The notes: generated from the sequence alone by a model not told the origin. A DNA stretch of 64,000 bases from Apodemus sylvaticus (GCF_947179515.1 NC_067478.1:26714266-26778265); one strand, 5' to 3'; positions 43,032 through 54,361 are shown, numbered from the stretch's first letter. Made by a program: numbers and translations.

Positions 43032-43069
43032 ACAGGCTATTTCTTTATCAAACAGAATGGGTTTCAAAT

Positions 43070-43420
43070 AGAGAGGAGGTAGGGAGATGGTGTGAGGACC
43101 TGAGCTCAGATCCCCAGCACCTACTTAAAAAGCCAGGCACTACAGTGAGTGTCTGTCACCCCAGTGCTGTGTCAGGAGAAAGGAAGCAGGTGGATGTCAA
43201 CCATCTAGCTGAACCAAATGAGCTACAGGGTCTATTCAATAAAAGACCCTGCTTCAAAAAGCAGAGAGAGCTAAAGAAGAGTATGCAGCATCATACCCCA
43301 CACAAACACATACATACACACATACATACATACATACATACATACACACATACACACATATGTACAGGCATGCGCACACATGTGCACATACAGCAACCCC
43401 CACACACACATAAACACAAA
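43070..43420 (+). repeat. Composite tRNA-SINE/B1-like element (B4-type)
   Basis: Same plan as the element at 23.7-24.3 kb: cctgagctcagatccccagc, cacccagtgctgtg-like middle, then a CA/CATA-rich tail (43300-43420). Confidence 0.6.
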
Positions 43421-43534
43421 GAAAGAGATTTGAAATAGAAATATTAAGTTAGACCTTGAAACCAAATGATACTGATAGTGTTAAAGCCAATGCAATCAGT
43501 AAGAAAAACAACAGACACTGCATGGATTGCCTTG

Positions 43535-43660
43535 TTTAATCTTCAGAATAACCCAGCTTATAGATAAGGAAACCAAAGCGAGAGAGGCAAAGGACCTTGG
43601 CCAGTGATGGAGCCGGGCTCGTCAGCAGTCTAAGCAGGCATCCTTCCCAACACCTCAGAT
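43535..43660 (+). repeat. MIR SINE
   Basis: cttgtttaatcttcagaata, agataaggaaaccaaagcg, agaggcaaaggaccttggcc, agtgatggagccgggct. One of the better-preserved MIR copies here. Confidence 0.85.
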
Positions 43661-43969
43661 GCTCCCTCTCCAAGCGGAAGAAGGGAGCAATGTTTGTTGT
43701 CCCTTGATAAAAACCATCTCAGTGTTTTGAGGTTGTATGATCCAAGAGCCCCTAGCTCAACCTAGGCTTAAAAAGGAAAGGTGGTCACAGCTTGTTAACT
43801 GAGTTGTCAGCTAGCTGGTCATTCATTTGTTCTGAAATGGTTCCAAATCCCCCAAGGGGAAAAAATGGGATGTAAGAACTTCTATAAACAAAAAAACAAA
43901 GGGTGTGAGACCAAGACAGAGACCTCACTCACTGGGAAGGAGAGGAGGGAATGACTAACTTTAAAATTT
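43661..43969. other. Plain sequence
   Basis: No feature recognised. Confidence 0.5.
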
Positions 43970-44162
43970 CTTTTTCATTTCATACACTTATTTAGTGTGT
44001 GTGTGTGTGTGTGCATGCATGTGCTACTGCTCATGTGTAGAGCTCAGAGCATAACTTGTGAGAATCTGTCTCCTCTTCCTCCATATGGGTTCCAGGGAAT
44101 GAACTCAGTTCTTCAGGCTTGCCAGCAAGTGTTTTACCTGCTGAGCCAGCTCTCTAGCACCA
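43970..44162 (-). repeat. B3 SINE, antisense
   Basis: tacacttatttagtgtgtgt tail (with a GT run), gagaatctgtctcctcttcc, atatgggttccagggaatg, gtcttcaggcttgccagca-like part, gctgagccagctctctagc head. Confidence 0.88.
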
Positions 44163-44561
44163 AAATGAGCAGCTTTCCAAGAGACCAGTCCAATGGACTC
44201 CAGTAAGAGAAGAGGCGTGGGTGCCTGGGAACCATGTATGTGTCCCGTTACACCTAGCACCACAGGTGATGGAACCCAACCTAGCCATAGGCTGTGAGGG
44301 ACCCAGTCTCCTAGACATGTGTAGTCTCATGCCGTACTGCACTAATAGTGGGTCTCCTGTGTGCTTATGTCTGTGTATGTCTCACTCACTCCAACAGATG
44401 GATACCATACTATGACAGTCCTATTTTTATAGGTACAAATCAGAGGCCAGAGGGGCACCCCTGAGATTTATAAGCTATGTGCCAAGATAACAAATTAGGC
44501 CAAGGATATGTGGACAGTGATAGAAACAGAGGCATCTTGTTAAGAAAGAAAGCACTTAAGC
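44163..44561. other. Plain sequence
   Basis: No feature recognised. Confidence 0.5.
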
Positions 44562-44697
44562 CGGGCAGTGGTGGCGCACACCTTTAATCCCAGCCCTTGG
44601 GAGGCAGAGGCAGGTGGATTTCTGAGTTCGAGGCCAGCCTGGTCTACAGAGTAAGTTCCAGGACAGCCAGGGCTACACAGAGAAACCCTGTCTCAAA
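44562..44697 (+). repeat. B1 SINE (young mouse type)
   Basis: gccgggcagtggtggcgcac through gagaaaccctgtctcaaa, close to the modern mouse consensus; the best species marker in the window. Its tail has grown into a GAAA array. Confidence 0.98.
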
Positions 44698-44728
44698 AAA
44701 AACAAAAAAAAGAAAAAGAGAGAGAGAG

Positions 44729-44823
<95 letters not shown>

Positions 44824-44875
44824 GAAAGAAAGAGAGAGAGAAAGAAAAGAAAGAAACAAAGAAAGAAAGTACTCA
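44698..44875 (+). repeat. (GAAA)n array
   Basis: About 150 bp of GAAA grown from the B1 tail. Homopurine on the plus strand. Confidence 0.97.
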
Positions 44876-45080
44876 AACGGATAGAAATGCACTACTGAGC
44901 TGGGAAACACAGAAGTTTAAAAGTCCTAATACCTTGAGTTCTGGTCCTTTAAGGGTCATTACAGGCAACATAGCTTCTCCAGATCTCTCAGGCTCGTCTC
45001 CAGCATGTTCTATGTTGTTTTATGTAGTCAGTGAGAAACAATTTCCTATCCTTCTGTCAAATTGGTTCCTTTCATGTTAC

Positions 45081-45139
<59 letters not shown>

Positions 45140-45154
45140 CTTTTTCCTCCTTCC

Positions 45155-45250
<96 letters not shown>

Positions 45251-45262
45251 GCACACACATGC
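45081..45262. repeat. (CTTT)n(CT)n(CA)n compound microsatellite
   Basis: CTTT at 45081-45140, CT at about 45160-45192, CA at 45193-45262. The CTTT block is the complement of the GAAA array about 200 bp upstream. Confidence 0.97.
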
Positions 45263-46279
45263 ACACACACCCTACCTACTCTCTTGCCACAACTGTGGAG
45301 AAAAACAGTCTGGAAGCAGATTCTCTGGCCTGAGTCAACCTTCAAGAAGACTGGCTCAAGGTACACCTTGCCTGTGACTTCACGGAGAAAACCGAAGCAC
45401 CCAGCTAAGCTGCTGTGAGACACTGGCCTCAGAGAGGCCATACAGGGTACTGGGGGCAGCGGAGCTCACCAATCAGCCCGGGGAGCTGCTCCAGAGGAAG
45501 GTGTTGCCCTGGGATTCTCCTGCCTGAGGGTCCACACCTCACTCTGCTCCCTGCTTCCACATAAGCTACTCCTTCACCGGAGATACCAGCTTTATGGGAC
45601 TGCCTGCCTCTGAAACGGAAACGTCACCTCCTTCAGGAATCTCTCTCATCTCCTTCAGGAGGTACTTCCTCTGCCTTCTAAAACCACCTTGGCAAGATCC
45701 AAGATTATTCTAATGACAGACAGGCCTCTCCCTTGAAACAATAGACCACATGACTTGGTACCTACTTCCCAGGAAGAAATATCACACACTTCTGACAAGT
45801 TGCCACCACCTCGGTGTAGAGACTAGAGCCCCAACCATGGTGGATCAATGATGGATGGGGCCACACCTTGACCAGGACAATGTAGGTATGCATTCCTCTT
45901 GCTCTTTCTTTGAACCTCAACCTCTTGTTACAACCCTGAATATGAACTTGGAGTCACTGACTCCTTTGTTTGCTCTTCTTTCTCTGCTATAACTTGTTTC
46001 TTTAATCGGCATATTGAAATTGCTAGTCCTAGGCTTTGTCCTAAAATGCCAATAACAATCCCGTGACTCCTCCCCTACCTCCACACCCAACTCATCTCCT
46101 TTTTCACAGCAGGACGCCTTAGACCCTGCTTACTAGTCTGTCTGCTGCACAGAACAGAGCAGGCCTCACCCCAACACCTAACCAGGTGCTAGTCACAATG
46201 CACTACCAAGAAAGTTAAGAAAGACTTCCAAGTTTCAATGGCTCCAGTAGAGCAGAGCCATTGCTAGCTCCAAGGAAGG
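45263..46279. other. 1 kb plain sequence
   Basis: No repeat family or exon recognised. Confidence 0.5.
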
Positions 46280-47085
46280 TGTAACAGAGCCCCAGACTAA
46301 GTAGGTCCCCAGATCTTAGCACAACTGACTCCATGATTGAAGTGTTTGCTTTCTGGGACAAGGGTCCTAGGTGCACATTTTACATATCAAAGCAAACCTG
46401 GCCTCCAGGTTCTCCCAGCATTCCTTAGTCCCTACATCGCACACCCTGCCTCCAACCTTGAATTTTCCAGCCCAGGGCCTGGGCTGCCCTTCCCCCCAGA
46501 GACTCCTCCCTTTATAATCCAGACATTTTGGTCTCTCTCTTTTCTTTTTCTTCTCTCTCTGTGCTCTTGCTCTTTCTCTCTTTCTCTTTCCCCTCTCCCC
46601 ACCCCTCTCTTCCCAGGGCAACTCCTCTGGCCTCTATCCTTGGGTCCCGTGAACTCACCTGAGAGCAGCTTCCCAATAAACCTGCCTCAGATAAAAATCT
46701 GTCTTGAGTTGGCTCATTTCACCCACAGAGAAATAATCTATCAAGAAGTACCATTCAGGCTATAAAACTCAGGATGTAGAAAGCACCAGCTGCCAGAACT
46801 AAAGTGAAGACTTAATCCATCAAAGTCCATAGTCCTGGGAAAGTCTCTGAACGTACTAACTTTGCCGACTGGTTTCTGCAGCTCTGCATCTAGCTAACTA
46901 TTCTTGTTAGCTGAAGTATGTCAACTCAGGAGTTTTTGTGCTTAAAATCTCACCCTGAGAAAGAAAGGCTCAGGGCTACACTTGGAATCCTGAACATCCA
47001 GTGTAATCACTGACTGGCTTATAAAGTCTTTCCATTGGCTTAAATCCACATTGGAGTAGTCTTTTCTGGTGGATATCCCACAACA
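46280..47085 (+). mobile_element. Solo ERV LTR (class I-like), 806 bp, 4-bp target duplication
   Basis: TGTAACAG...CCCACAACA, flanked by AAGG (46276-46279 and 47086-47089). Internal TATA-like ctttataatcc (about 46509), a CT-rich leader and poly(A)-type cccaataaacctg (about 46671). A second TATA-like cttataaag lies near 47019. The 4-bp duplication fits gammaretrovirus-like ERV1. The central 400 bp could itself be nested, but I found no duplication for it. Confidence 0.82.
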
Positions 47086-47762
47086 AAGGGAAGCAGCTGC
47101 AAAGTAACCCAGCCCCAAGAACCAGAGGAGAATCTTTGGGTTTAGAGATAAGGGACTCCGCCTAAGAGAAACCAGAATCAAGGCCACCAGGCTGTCTGCC
47201 CTCAGAGATGAAACATAATGCCAAGTGAGCTGAGGACCACAGGTTGCCCGGACACTAGGACATCAGCGCTGGACAGGGCCCAGCATCCAACCAGGCCGCA
47301 TGTTATTCTAACCAATCGACCTTGATCTAGAAGCTAAGCTATCTTTATTTAGAAAGCAGAAAGAGTTGCCACGAGGGAAGGAGCCCAGGCTACATGTGTG
47401 ATCTGTCGAGTCATCGAGTCTAATCTGGGACTAGGCTCTGGTTAATCAGAAACTAGGTTTCTAGAAAACGTGAGGCTGAGGCAGGGGAAGAGGACACCCA
47501 GCACAGTGGAGTTTTCCATGACTTTCCTCTCTGCGATTTGATTTGGGGAATCCAACTCAAAAGAAAAGGATGTTTTTCTTCATCTTGATCAAGACCCAGA
47601 AGGAGAAAAAAAAAGAACTGAAAATGATCTCCCATTCCAGAGTCTCCTTATTCGGTCTTGATGCGTGCACACACCCTAAACCCAGGCCTGTGTGCTCAGC
47701 CGTCACAGGCTACAGCAGCGGCAGTGGCTACACTGGAGATACAACAGTAGTCTGCAAGGAAA
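47086..47762. other. Plain sequence
   Basis: No feature recognised; an A-run at 47606-47615. Confidence 0.5.
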
Positions 47763-47880
47763 GGTGAGAGTCAGACATGATTAGCACATACCCACAATCC
47801 CAGCCATTGAAAAGGCTAAGGCAAAAGGATTATGAGTTAGGGGCCAGCCTATGCTACAAGATAAGACCCCATCAAAATGG
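47763..47880 (+). repeat. Old B1-like SINE (PB1 type)
   Basis: acaatcccagccattgaaaa, aggggccagcctatgctac, aagataagaccccatc. Confidence 0.7.
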
Positions 47881-48115
47881 AAGAAAGAAGCCAAAGTTGA
47901 ATATGGTTGCATCTTTCTGTCCCTGGTGTGGGATTATGCAAATAAAACAGACTCTGTGACTGCCAACCACTTTCTCCAGGAAGCCACATTGTCCATGATT
48001 AGCCCAGCCCAGCTCCCATTCCTGTTCTCCGTCATCAGCACTGAAGGGCCCTATTGCCCTCCCAGGCTCCAGTTGAGCCAAATGAGCGACCAGGAATCTC
48101 AACCAGCCTGATGTC

Positions 48116-48153
48116 AGGGACCTAGGGACCTAAGGACCTGGGGACCTAAGGAC
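48116..48153. repeat. Short tandem (ggacctaa/ggacctgg)n
   Basis: Four imperfect 9-10-bp units. Confidence 0.85.
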
Positions 48154-48258
48154 AGCATCATCCTAGGACATACATCATCACTAGCTGCCAAGAAGCGACA
48201 TGTTTCCACAGTTGCCACGAGTCCCAAATCCTCCTCATGCACTTGGGCTATATCCCCT

Positions 48259-48266
48259 TATAAAAA
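48259..48266 (+). promoter_or_regulatory. TATA-like box in plain sequence
   Basis: tataaaaa followed 30-40 bp later by a pyrimidine-rich ctcagtttcccc, where an initiator could lie, and a donor-like aagtgaggt at 48355. Motif spacing is suggestive only; no gene is supported. Confidence 0.2.
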
Positions 48267-48640
48267 GCCAGCACCTCTTCTCCCCGTCCTCAGTTTCCCC
48301 TCCACCCTCAGTCAGCAGCAGCTTCCGCATACCCCACACCCCAGCAAACTTCCCAAGTGAGGTCGGACACGTGGTGTGACTGACATCAGTGGCTTAGATC
48401 ATAACACAAGATAGCTTTGTTCTGGTGCCTTCTCCCCAGCAGATTATTTAGGAAACAAAGAAGCCAAGCTGCAGATCTTTTTTTCCTAGCTTGTTCTTTT
48501 TCTACATTGCAAACGTTACCCCCCCCCCCACCAAGAGAAAAACCTTTATTTTTATAATTGAATATATCATTTTTTTTCTTTTATAGCTTTAGGCTATGTG
48601 TAAGTGAGGCTCCATGTCACACTATTATGTATTTGTTTTT

Positions 48641-49055
48641 AAAGTCTCTCAAGTTTTATTGTAAACTTTTATTTTATAATTTTAACCAAATTTTATATAA
48701 ATCATATGCAATAAAATACAGTCATTTCAAGGGTGCCCTTCAGTGAATTTTGGGATACCAAATTGTATGGACTGAATGAAATTGCTCTCCCTGAGCTACA
48801 ACCATCACCAGTTTTCCCCACTTTGTGTTTTGAGATAGGGTCTCCCTAAGTTCCTCCAGCGGGCCTTGAACTCACGGTGGCCCAGACCAGCCTTGAAGTG
48901 TCAATGTTTCTGCCTCAGTTTCCTGAAGAGCGAGGATTATAGGCCTGCGCCAATGTGCCTAGGTTTTCTTCATTCTACTTTTATTGTTGAGTACAATTTC
49001 ACTTTCTGGATAAGTCAGGATTTATTCATCTACCCACCTGCTAGAATTAACTAAG
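48641..49055 (-). mobile_element. Ancient L1M 3' fragment, antisense, split by a B1-like SINE
   Basis: aataaaatacagtcatttca and ctacaaccatcaccagtt on the left, tctacttttattgttgagta and ggatttattcatctaccca on the right follow antisense L1M 3'-end order. Confidence 0.5.
48828..48962 (-). repeat. Old B1-like SINE, antisense
   Basis: ttttgagatagggtctccct, cgggccttgaactcacggt, gaggattataggcctgcgc. Confidence 0.75.
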
Positions 49056-49082
49056 TTTTTTTTGGGGGGGGAGGATTTGGTT

Positions 49083-49225
49083 TTTTTCCGAGACAAGGTG
49101 TCTCTGTGTAGCCCTGGCTGTCCTGGAACTCACTCTGTAGGCCAGGCTGGCCTCAAACTAAGAAATCCACCTGCCTCTGCCTCCCAAGTGCTGGGATTAA
49201 AGGTGTGTGCCACCACCGCCTGGCT
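49083..49225 (-). repeat. B1 SINE, antisense
   Basis: ttttttccgagacaaggtgt through gtgtgccaccaccgcctggc. A TTTTA run (49226-49246) follows on the 5' side. Confidence 0.97.
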
Positions 49226-49249
49226 TTTTTATTTTATTTTATTTTAAAT

Positions 49250-50020
49250 AATTATTCTTGGCTTTATAGTTTTATTTTCTTGTGGGTTAATTTTTAATAG
49301 ATGTTTTTAAGACAGGACAATAAAAATCACAAAGGTCACACATATCACCTACATACTTCAGTCTACCCCAGTATCAACTTCCTATATCACAGCTGCACAT
49401 TTGTTAAAACAAGCCAACACATTGTCATGGACCAAATGTTCAAAATTGACATTGACATTCACTGGAGAGGTTTTACAGTCTAGGGATTTTGATGGTGTAT
49501 ACTGTCACATATCCCTCATTATTCTGTCATATAGAGTGGGCACAAATCCTGTGTTCTGCCTGTTTACCCTTTTCTAATTCATGACCACTGGCAACTGCCT
49601 TCATACTGTTCTTCATACTGCCTGCCAAGTTTAGTCTTTTCTAGAATATCTGTTTGTGTGCCTAACTTTCGTCTGTCTTCTCTGGTGTCATCTTACCCTC
49701 AGTTTTTAGAATGTGTTGAACAGATTATTTTTATTATTGTTGAGTTGGATTTTAAGAGTTCTTCAGCCTGGTGGTGGTGGTGCACGCCTGTAATCCCAGC
49801 ACTCTGGGAGGCAGAGGCAGGCAGATTTCTGAGTTTGAGGCCAGCCTGGTCTACAGAGTGAGTTCCAGGACAGCCAGGGCTATACAGAGAAACCCTGTCT
49901 CGAAAAAACCAAAATCCAAAAAAACCAAAAAAACAAAAAAACAAAAAAAACAAAACAAAAGAGTTCTTCATATACTTTTGTATTAGTGTTTCATGGCTGG
50001 TAAGAATCAGTGTAAAGGAT
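49250..50020 (-). mobile_element. Ancient L1M fragment, antisense, split by B1
   Basis: taatttttaatagatgtttt, cttttctagaatatctgttt, then ttgagttggattttaagagt and, after the B1, gttcttcatatacttttgta. Weak but ordered. Confidence 0.5.
49766..49958 (+). repeat. B1 SINE with target duplication
   Basis: gcctggtggtggtggtgcac through gagaaaccctgtctcg and a long AAAAC-rich tail. Flanked by aagagttcttca (49754-49765 and 49959-49970). Confidence 0.97.
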
Positions 50021-50109
50021 GAAGAATTGATTATAGATCTCCATTTCAGAGGTTTTGGTCTACAGTCACCTGGATCTATGACTTTAGGCATGAAGTTGGC
50101 AGATTGTTA

Positions 50110-50438
50110 TAAGGTTAGGAGCATGTGATGAGAAAGGTACTGACTATAAGGTAGTCAGGAAACAGAGAAGGAGACAAGAAAGAGGAAGGGTGGGGAGGGA
50201 GGAAGAGAGAAGAAAGAGGAAAGAGGGTGAGAGAGGGGGAAATGGGAAGGGAGGAGAAAGATGGAGCCAGGACAGGATTCAGCTCCCAAAGGCACATCCC
50301 CATAACCTACTTCCTCCGACTTCCCGACTTACTAGTTACACGATCTTCTGCTAATGCTATCAAGTCACGAACCCATCAGTGGACTCAACATGGATTAGGT
50401 TAGAGATATCACAAGTCAAACTCTCAAATGGATCCAAG
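50110..50438 (-). mobile_element. MaLR (MT-like) LTR remnant, antisense
   Basis: acctacttcctccgacttcc, atgctatcaagtcacgaacc, catcagtggactcaacatgg recall antisense old MT LTRs. A GA-rich tract lies at 50164-50262. Confidence 0.45.
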
Positions 50439-50439
50439 C

Positions 50440-50580
50440 CATGTATGATGGCTCATGCCTGTAGTCCCAACTCTGGAGACTCTGAAGCAAGAGGATCCTG
50501 AGTTCGAGACCAGTCTAGGTCACAAAGTGAGTTCCAAACCAGCCAAGGATTCATAGTAAAACCCTGTCTTAGAAAAAACA
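50440..50580 (+). repeat. Old B1-like SINE
   Basis: gtatgatggctcatgcctgt, gagttcgagaccagtctagg, gtaaaaccctgtcttag. Confidence 0.8.
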
Positions 50581-50629
50581 ACAATTGAAAAAAAAAATCT
50601 ATCAGTAGGACCCAAGCCTTCAATATGGG

Positions 50630-50945
50630 CCTTTTAAAGGTAATCTTCGTATCTAAACTTAAACATCTTGTCTAATAAACAGTCTTGTTGCTGGGGCCAA
50701 ATTCCTGACAGGAAACAACTTAAGGGAAGAGGCATTAACTTGGTTAATGAATTACTGCTCAAAGTCCAACCTTGTGGAAAGGGAAGGCAGTGGAGCAGAG
50801 GGCAGTTGGTCCCGTTTCCTCTATAGTCAGGAAGCACATAGGAAGTCCAGCTGGGCTGTAAAACTTCAAGGTCTGCCTACAGGGACACACTTCCTCCGGC
50901 AAGACTCCACAACCTCCTCAAACAACCTCCTCAAACCAGAATATC
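50630..50945 (-). mobile_element. MaLR LTR remnant, antisense
   Basis: gggacacacttcctccggca and ctccacaacctcctcaaac are typical antisense MaLR phrases. The last phrase is locally duplicated (aacctcctca twice). Confidence 0.45.
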
Positions 50946-51224
50946 TGTGACCAAGAATTCAAACACAAGAGCTTATGGTGTAGGGGGGAGGGGAGGGGAA
51001 GGGAAGGGGGTGTGTCATTCTAGAGCTAAACCACAACATAGTTTTTATATGGCAATAGTTGGCAAATATTTTCTTGCATTCTTTGACTTGCTCTCCAATT
51101 GTCTTGATTTGACTTCCATATTTGAAGTTTTGATCCATCCATTTAGATTCAAAAGAGTTAGGTAGGGAAACCAAGTACAGTTATTCATCACATAAAAGCA
51201 TTTCAGCCAATAATGGACTGTGCA

Positions 51225-51385
51225 GCCAGGCAGTGATGGCGCATACCTTTGGCAGAGGCAGGCAGATTTCTGAGTTTGAGGCCAGCCTGGTCTACAGAGT
51301 GAGTTCCAGGACAGCCAGGGCTATACAGAGAAACCCTGTCTTGAAAAACCAAAAACAAAACAAAACAAAACAAAAACACAACTTC
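51225..51385 (+). repeat. B1 SINE with internal deletion and 18-bp target duplication
   Basis: The atcccagcact...gga segment is missing: catacctttggcagaggca. Flanks ccaataatggactgtgca at 51207-51224 and 51386-51403 are identical. Confidence 0.97.
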
Positions 51386-51417
51386 CCAATAATGGACTGT
51401 GCAAATGCTGGTGGTCA

Positions 51418-51442
51418 TGGTGATGGTGATGATGATGATGAT

Positions 51443-51480
<38 letters not shown>

Positions 51481-51500
51481 ATGATGATGATGATGATGAG
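51418..51500. repeat. (GAT)n microsatellite
   Basis: GAT/ATG units broken by two ATAT interruptions. Source of poly-Met and poly-His frames. Confidence 0.97.
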
Positions 51501-51664
51501 CCCCTAACATTTATTGCATACACCAGTGACACAATAGCCATCTTATTATGTTTATGTGTATTCTACATAACATGTACAACTATCAAATTACCCAAAGACA
51601 ATTTCCTCAAAATATATCTGCAGCCAATAAGTGATATGTGTATACCATAAGTTTGAAGGTGAGA

Positions 51665-51950
51665 TATCTAAATTCGGCTTGGTCTAGAAAGATAGCTCAG
51701 CAGTTAAGAAAATGTGCTGTTCTTGCAGATGACTTGGATTCAAGTCCCAGAACCCATCTGGTGGTTTACAACCATCCATTAGCATGCACAAGGTACACGC
51801 AGCAGTTAAGAAAATGTGCTGTTCTTGCAGATGACTTGGATTCAAGTCCCAGAACCCATCTGGTGGTTTACAACCATCCATTAGCATGTACAAGGTACAC
51901 GTCCATACACTCAGGCAAACACTTGTACACATAAAATTAAATAAATTGTT
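51665..51950 (+). repeat. B3/B2-type SINE with 102-bp internal tandem duplication
   Basis: Head gaaagatagctcagcagtta, then 51698-51799 repeated as 51800-51901 with one base different (gcatgc versus gcatgt), then tail ataaaattaaataaattg. Confidence 0.93.
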
Positions 51951-51959
51951 TTTATTTAT

Positions 51960-52128
51960 TTGTTTGGTTGGTTGGTTGGTTTTGGTTTTTTGAGACAGGG
52001 TTTCTCTGTAGAGCCCCAGCTGTCCTGGAACTTACTCTGTAGACCAGACCGGCCTCGAACTCAGAAATCCACCTGCCTCTGCCTCCCAAGTGCTGGGATT
52101 TAAGGCGTGTGCCACCACTGCCCAGCTA
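51960..52128 (-). repeat. B1 SINE, antisense
   Basis: TTGG-rich tail side, gagacagggtttctctgta through gtgtgccaccactgcccagc. Confidence 0.97.
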
Positions 52129-53235
52129 AAGTGCTTTTAAAACCTAAATTCTCATGTGCATTTGAACCAAAGCCATTACCTTGTAGTCTCTTGAAATAAA
52201 GGGTGCCTAAAAATCTTTCAACATGGCAAGATACCCAAGTTATTTACGTGGACAAGCTCACCATATCCTGGAGTGTATATTAAACTGTTGCAAAACCACA
52301 CTGGGCCAGCACTTTTCTCAAGGGTAACTGAGGCACCCCTGAGAAGAGAGACCATTAAGCTGGGAGCGTGGGACACTTCTCTTCCTTCTCAAGCTGCCCG
52401 TTTGCTAAGGGCAGGAAACGTATCATGTCTCTCAGACAAAGATATTCTTTCTCATCCATCAAAGGAGATCCTGTGGCGTTAGTGATCCTCTAGGGATGAC
52501 TGCACCACTTTCCTGAATCACTGGCTACCTGCCTGAAGTATTGGCCACTCCTTCCCCACATCGGTCCTCTTCACTCCCTCTTAAAACTGTTTCTGGCACT
52601 GTGGTTCCCTGTGCCATGGGTCAAGAGAAATAAAGACTCCCTGTGTTTGGTCCAGTGCTTACATTTCTGCTGGCCAGCAGAAAACCAGTTGGGGATAGAA
52701 AAAAACAGTCTCACCCGACAACCAACCACCTCCAGAGGTTAGGTGGGCCTCCTGAGCTGTCTACTGCTGAGTCTCGAGGGGAAACCTTGACTCTGCCTGT
52801 GTTTCTCATCGTTTTCTGGGCTGCCTAGCTCCTCCCACTTTGGCTGGCCTCCATTTTCTTTCTTTTTTTTTTTTATTACTTTGCTCTCCTTATCATAAAA
52901 ATATATACATAATAATAACATTTGCAGCTTTCACCAGAAGGGCAAAGAACAGGACTAAGCAGAGTCCTGGAGATGTTGGGATCTTCAGGTGGAATAGAAA
53001 AGGGATCGTGACATAGAATCCAACATGGAAAACAGAAGTTAGGGACTTTCAATAACGAAATAAACCAAGCAGGCCAATGGTACAATGGATGACGCATCTA
53101 TCAATGGAGTCAGAAAAATGACATAAATTAAGGTTGCTTAGTGCTGACCAGACTTGAAGTCTGCAAGAATTAATGATTAATCTATCATCAAGAACAAATT
53201 AATACACTGAGGTTTTCTGTTTTGTTTTTGTTTTT
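52129..53235. other. 1.1 kb plain sequence
   Basis: No repeat recognised. A poly(A)-signal-like gaaataaagactccc at about 52627 and a T-run at 52862-52876. Frames up to 73 codons without motif. Confidence 0.45.
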
Positions 53236-53415
53236 TGTTTTTTAATGTAACGAGTGCTCTATATCTGCTTGTATATCTGCATGCCAGAAGAGGGCATCAA
53301 ATCTCTCTGTAGGGATTTAATATACATGAGCGACCATGCGGTTGCTGGGAACTGAACTCAGGACCTCTGGAAGAGCAGACAGTGCTTTTAACTGCTGAGC
53401 CACCTCTTAAGCCTC
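53236..53415 (-). repeat. B2 SINE, antisense
   Basis: atgccagaagagggcatcaa, gcgaccatgcggttgctggg, actgaactcaggacctctgg, ctgctgagccacctctta head. Confidence 0.93.
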
Positions 53416-53925
53416 TAATACATTCTATTATGAATAATACATTGTATCATTAATACAAAAAATGGTCCCTTTTAGCAATTCCATCTTAATACGGCCTGTA
53501 GCCTGAAGTGGTAAGGCCTGGGGCAGGAGATGGCACAGAACTCTGAACTGTCACAGGTTAGATCCCTACAGCTTCTCATCTTTATAGTGATGGTGGCATC
53601 CCTCTGCTCCCTTCTGAGATAGTCATAACGATACAAAGTATCGCATCACAGTACAGTAAGTACATTCCTATGGTTGTATAGACTTGATTAGTGGAAGTTT
53701 AGTCTACTCAAACCATCCAATACCTACTAAAGTGTCCTTGTCCGAGTCATGAACCTAGCATCTCTATGGTGATGAGTTAATTTGAGCTAAACAATATTTG
53801 CATAAGACATGCCATGTATTTTTTTCCTTCTTCCATCCGCTCTCCTCTCCTTCCTGACTCTCCCATCATCCAACAGAGATCACTGTCCAAGCTGCCCCTG
53901 GCTACATCTCCTGATGGATCTCCTA
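53416..53925. other. Plain sequence
   Basis: No feature recognised. Confidence 0.45.
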
Positions 53926-54178
53926 TTCCCTTTCTTGTCCTTCTATCCAACTCCCACGGTACCAGAATGATTTTTTGGAAAGTGAAAGTGAGGTCCTCAT
54001 ACCACCCAACGTAAAGCCTCCGGCAGTTTTCCACATCACTTAAAATCCTTGCAGTGACCTACAGATAGATGCCTACATGAGCTGGTCCATCTTGGCAGCC
54101 TGATTCCTCTTCTCCCACTATCCACCTCTGTTCTTAAACTTTCTCAGGGCCTTTATGCTTTCCATGCTCAGAAAATGC
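53926..54178 (+). repeat. L2 LINE 3' fragment
   Basis: cttaaaatccttgcagtgac, ctacagatagatgcctacat, gagctggtccatcttggc, then cctttatgctttccatg. Keeps L2 3' ORF order; ancient. Confidence 0.6.
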
Positions 54179-54205
54179 ACTTGACCTCTGAATATGAATT
54201 ATACC

Positions 54206-54330
54206 TTCCATCCTAACAAGAAGGAGAGAAAAAAAGAAAGAGAAGAAAGAAAGAAAGAAAGAAAGGAAGGAAGGAAGGAAGGAAGGAAGGAAGGAAGGAA
54301 GGAAGGAAGGAAGGAAGGAAGGAAGGAAGA
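54206..54330 (+). repeat. (GAAA)n(GGAA)n array
   Basis: Homopurine tract of about 120 bp. Confidence 0.97.
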
Positions 54331-54361
54331 AAATTCACATATTGAAGTACCAACTTCCAAT

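Larger units (their letters stand above)
47881..48640. other. 0.76 kb plain sequence
   Basis: Contains a short tandem at 48116-48153 (gggacctaaggacct units) and a TATA-like box at 48259-48266. A C-run lies at 48520-48530. Confidence 0.5.

Noticed and set aside
51638..51934. Frame with an exactly repeated 34-residue peptide
   Set aside because: Caused by the 102-bp (34 x 3) duplication in a B3 SINE, not by a repeat protein.
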